A DNA stretch of 64,000 bases, from contig NZ_CP115913.1 in the NCBI RefSeq assembly GCF_027938815.1, forward strand, positions 1,646,001 through 1,710,000, given 5' to 3'. Made by a program: the position numbers and the translations under genes. The DNA comes from Oceanirhabdus sp. W0125-5. Its GTDB lineage: Bacteria; Bacillota; Clostridia; Clostridiales; Clostridiaceae. Shown piece by piece: positions 63,955 through 64,000 of this stretch. A model generated the notes under the pieces. It saw nothing but the letters and a program-made list of their open reading frames with translations, did no database searches and had not been told where the DNA came from. Every line of letters begins with the position of its first letter. The first letter of the stretch is position 1.

Positions 63955-64000
63955 GTAAAGTATCCATGTTTTCTATGTAGTTTTTGTAAAATTGACAAGT

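Noticed and set aside
63992..63997. TTGACA at the window end
   Set aside because: It could be a -35 box of the next gene, but the -10 region lies outside the window.
1..64000. tRNA or rRNA genes
   Set aside because: No stretch with the expected higher GC content or the conserved tRNA T-loop and acceptor pattern was found by reading.

Overview
The window looks like Clostridium sensu stricto (Firmicutes): very AT-rich DNA, strong AGGAGG-type ribosome binding sites, frequent GTG/TTG starts, hairpin-plus-T-run terminators, and typical clostridial proteins (SbsA-like Ig and DUF5050 exoproteins, SLAP domain, MurT/GatD, ATP-type PEP carboxykinase, XRE-TPR regulators). No rRNA, tRNA or CRISPR array is visible, and the species cannot be named from the sequence alone.

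Layout. 1-6872: cell-surface genes (a partial lipoprotein, then two secreted Ig-like/propeller proteins). 7196-25443: a surface-polysaccharide locus: O-antigen ligase-like protein, priming sugar transferase, mannose-1-P guanylyltransferase, glycosyltransferases, a complete dTDP-rhamnose set (rfbA-D-C-B), then a more AT-rich cassette with a WbsX-type enzyme, a GT2, Wzy, Wzx and a three-gene module (CDP-alcohol phosphotransferase, nucleotidyltransferase-aminotransferase fusion, ornithine-cyclodeaminase-like dehydrogenase). The cassette ends at a galU 3' relic next to galE. 25996-30036: three mobile elements nested inside each other (a TIR-bounded Y1-transposase relic, containing a TnpB/IS605-type element, containing an intact IS21-type element), which truncate a secreted beta-propeller gene. 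31817-39832: surface/envelope and housekeeping genes (SLAP protein, CtpA-like protease, PepD, ArAE-like transporter, HD-GYP, rhomboid). 40287-63954: FtsH-like protease, DUF1232, RNase H, a YtxH-like small protein, paired XRE-TPR regulators (the second with a nonsense codon), ClpB, MurT/GatD, CapA-like, a TPR protein, PckA, UppP, PfkA and a beta-lactamase-fold pseudoenzyme.

The most unusual feature is a family of nine dispersed intergenic repeats (about 235-450 bp, plus one half copy) confined to 39.8-63.0 kb. Each copy has long terminal arms complementary to each other, enclosing an ordered series of small hairpins and an inner three-branched module. Several stems vary between copies while keeping complementarity. 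Two copies are split at the same internal position by a terminator-bearing insert, a third is exactly the right half, and a fourth is a chimera with two copies of one outer module. This suggests a modular structured element that has not been noted as such, to my knowledge.

The polysaccharide genes plausibly build a rhamnose-containing polymer assembled by Wzx/Wzy on undecaprenyl phosphate (recycled by the UppP encoded at 60.5 kb), possibly carrying a CDP-activated amino-alcohol phosphate decoration. MurT/GatD, CapA-like, UppP, ClpB and FtsH-like genes are otherwise ordinary chromosomal functions.
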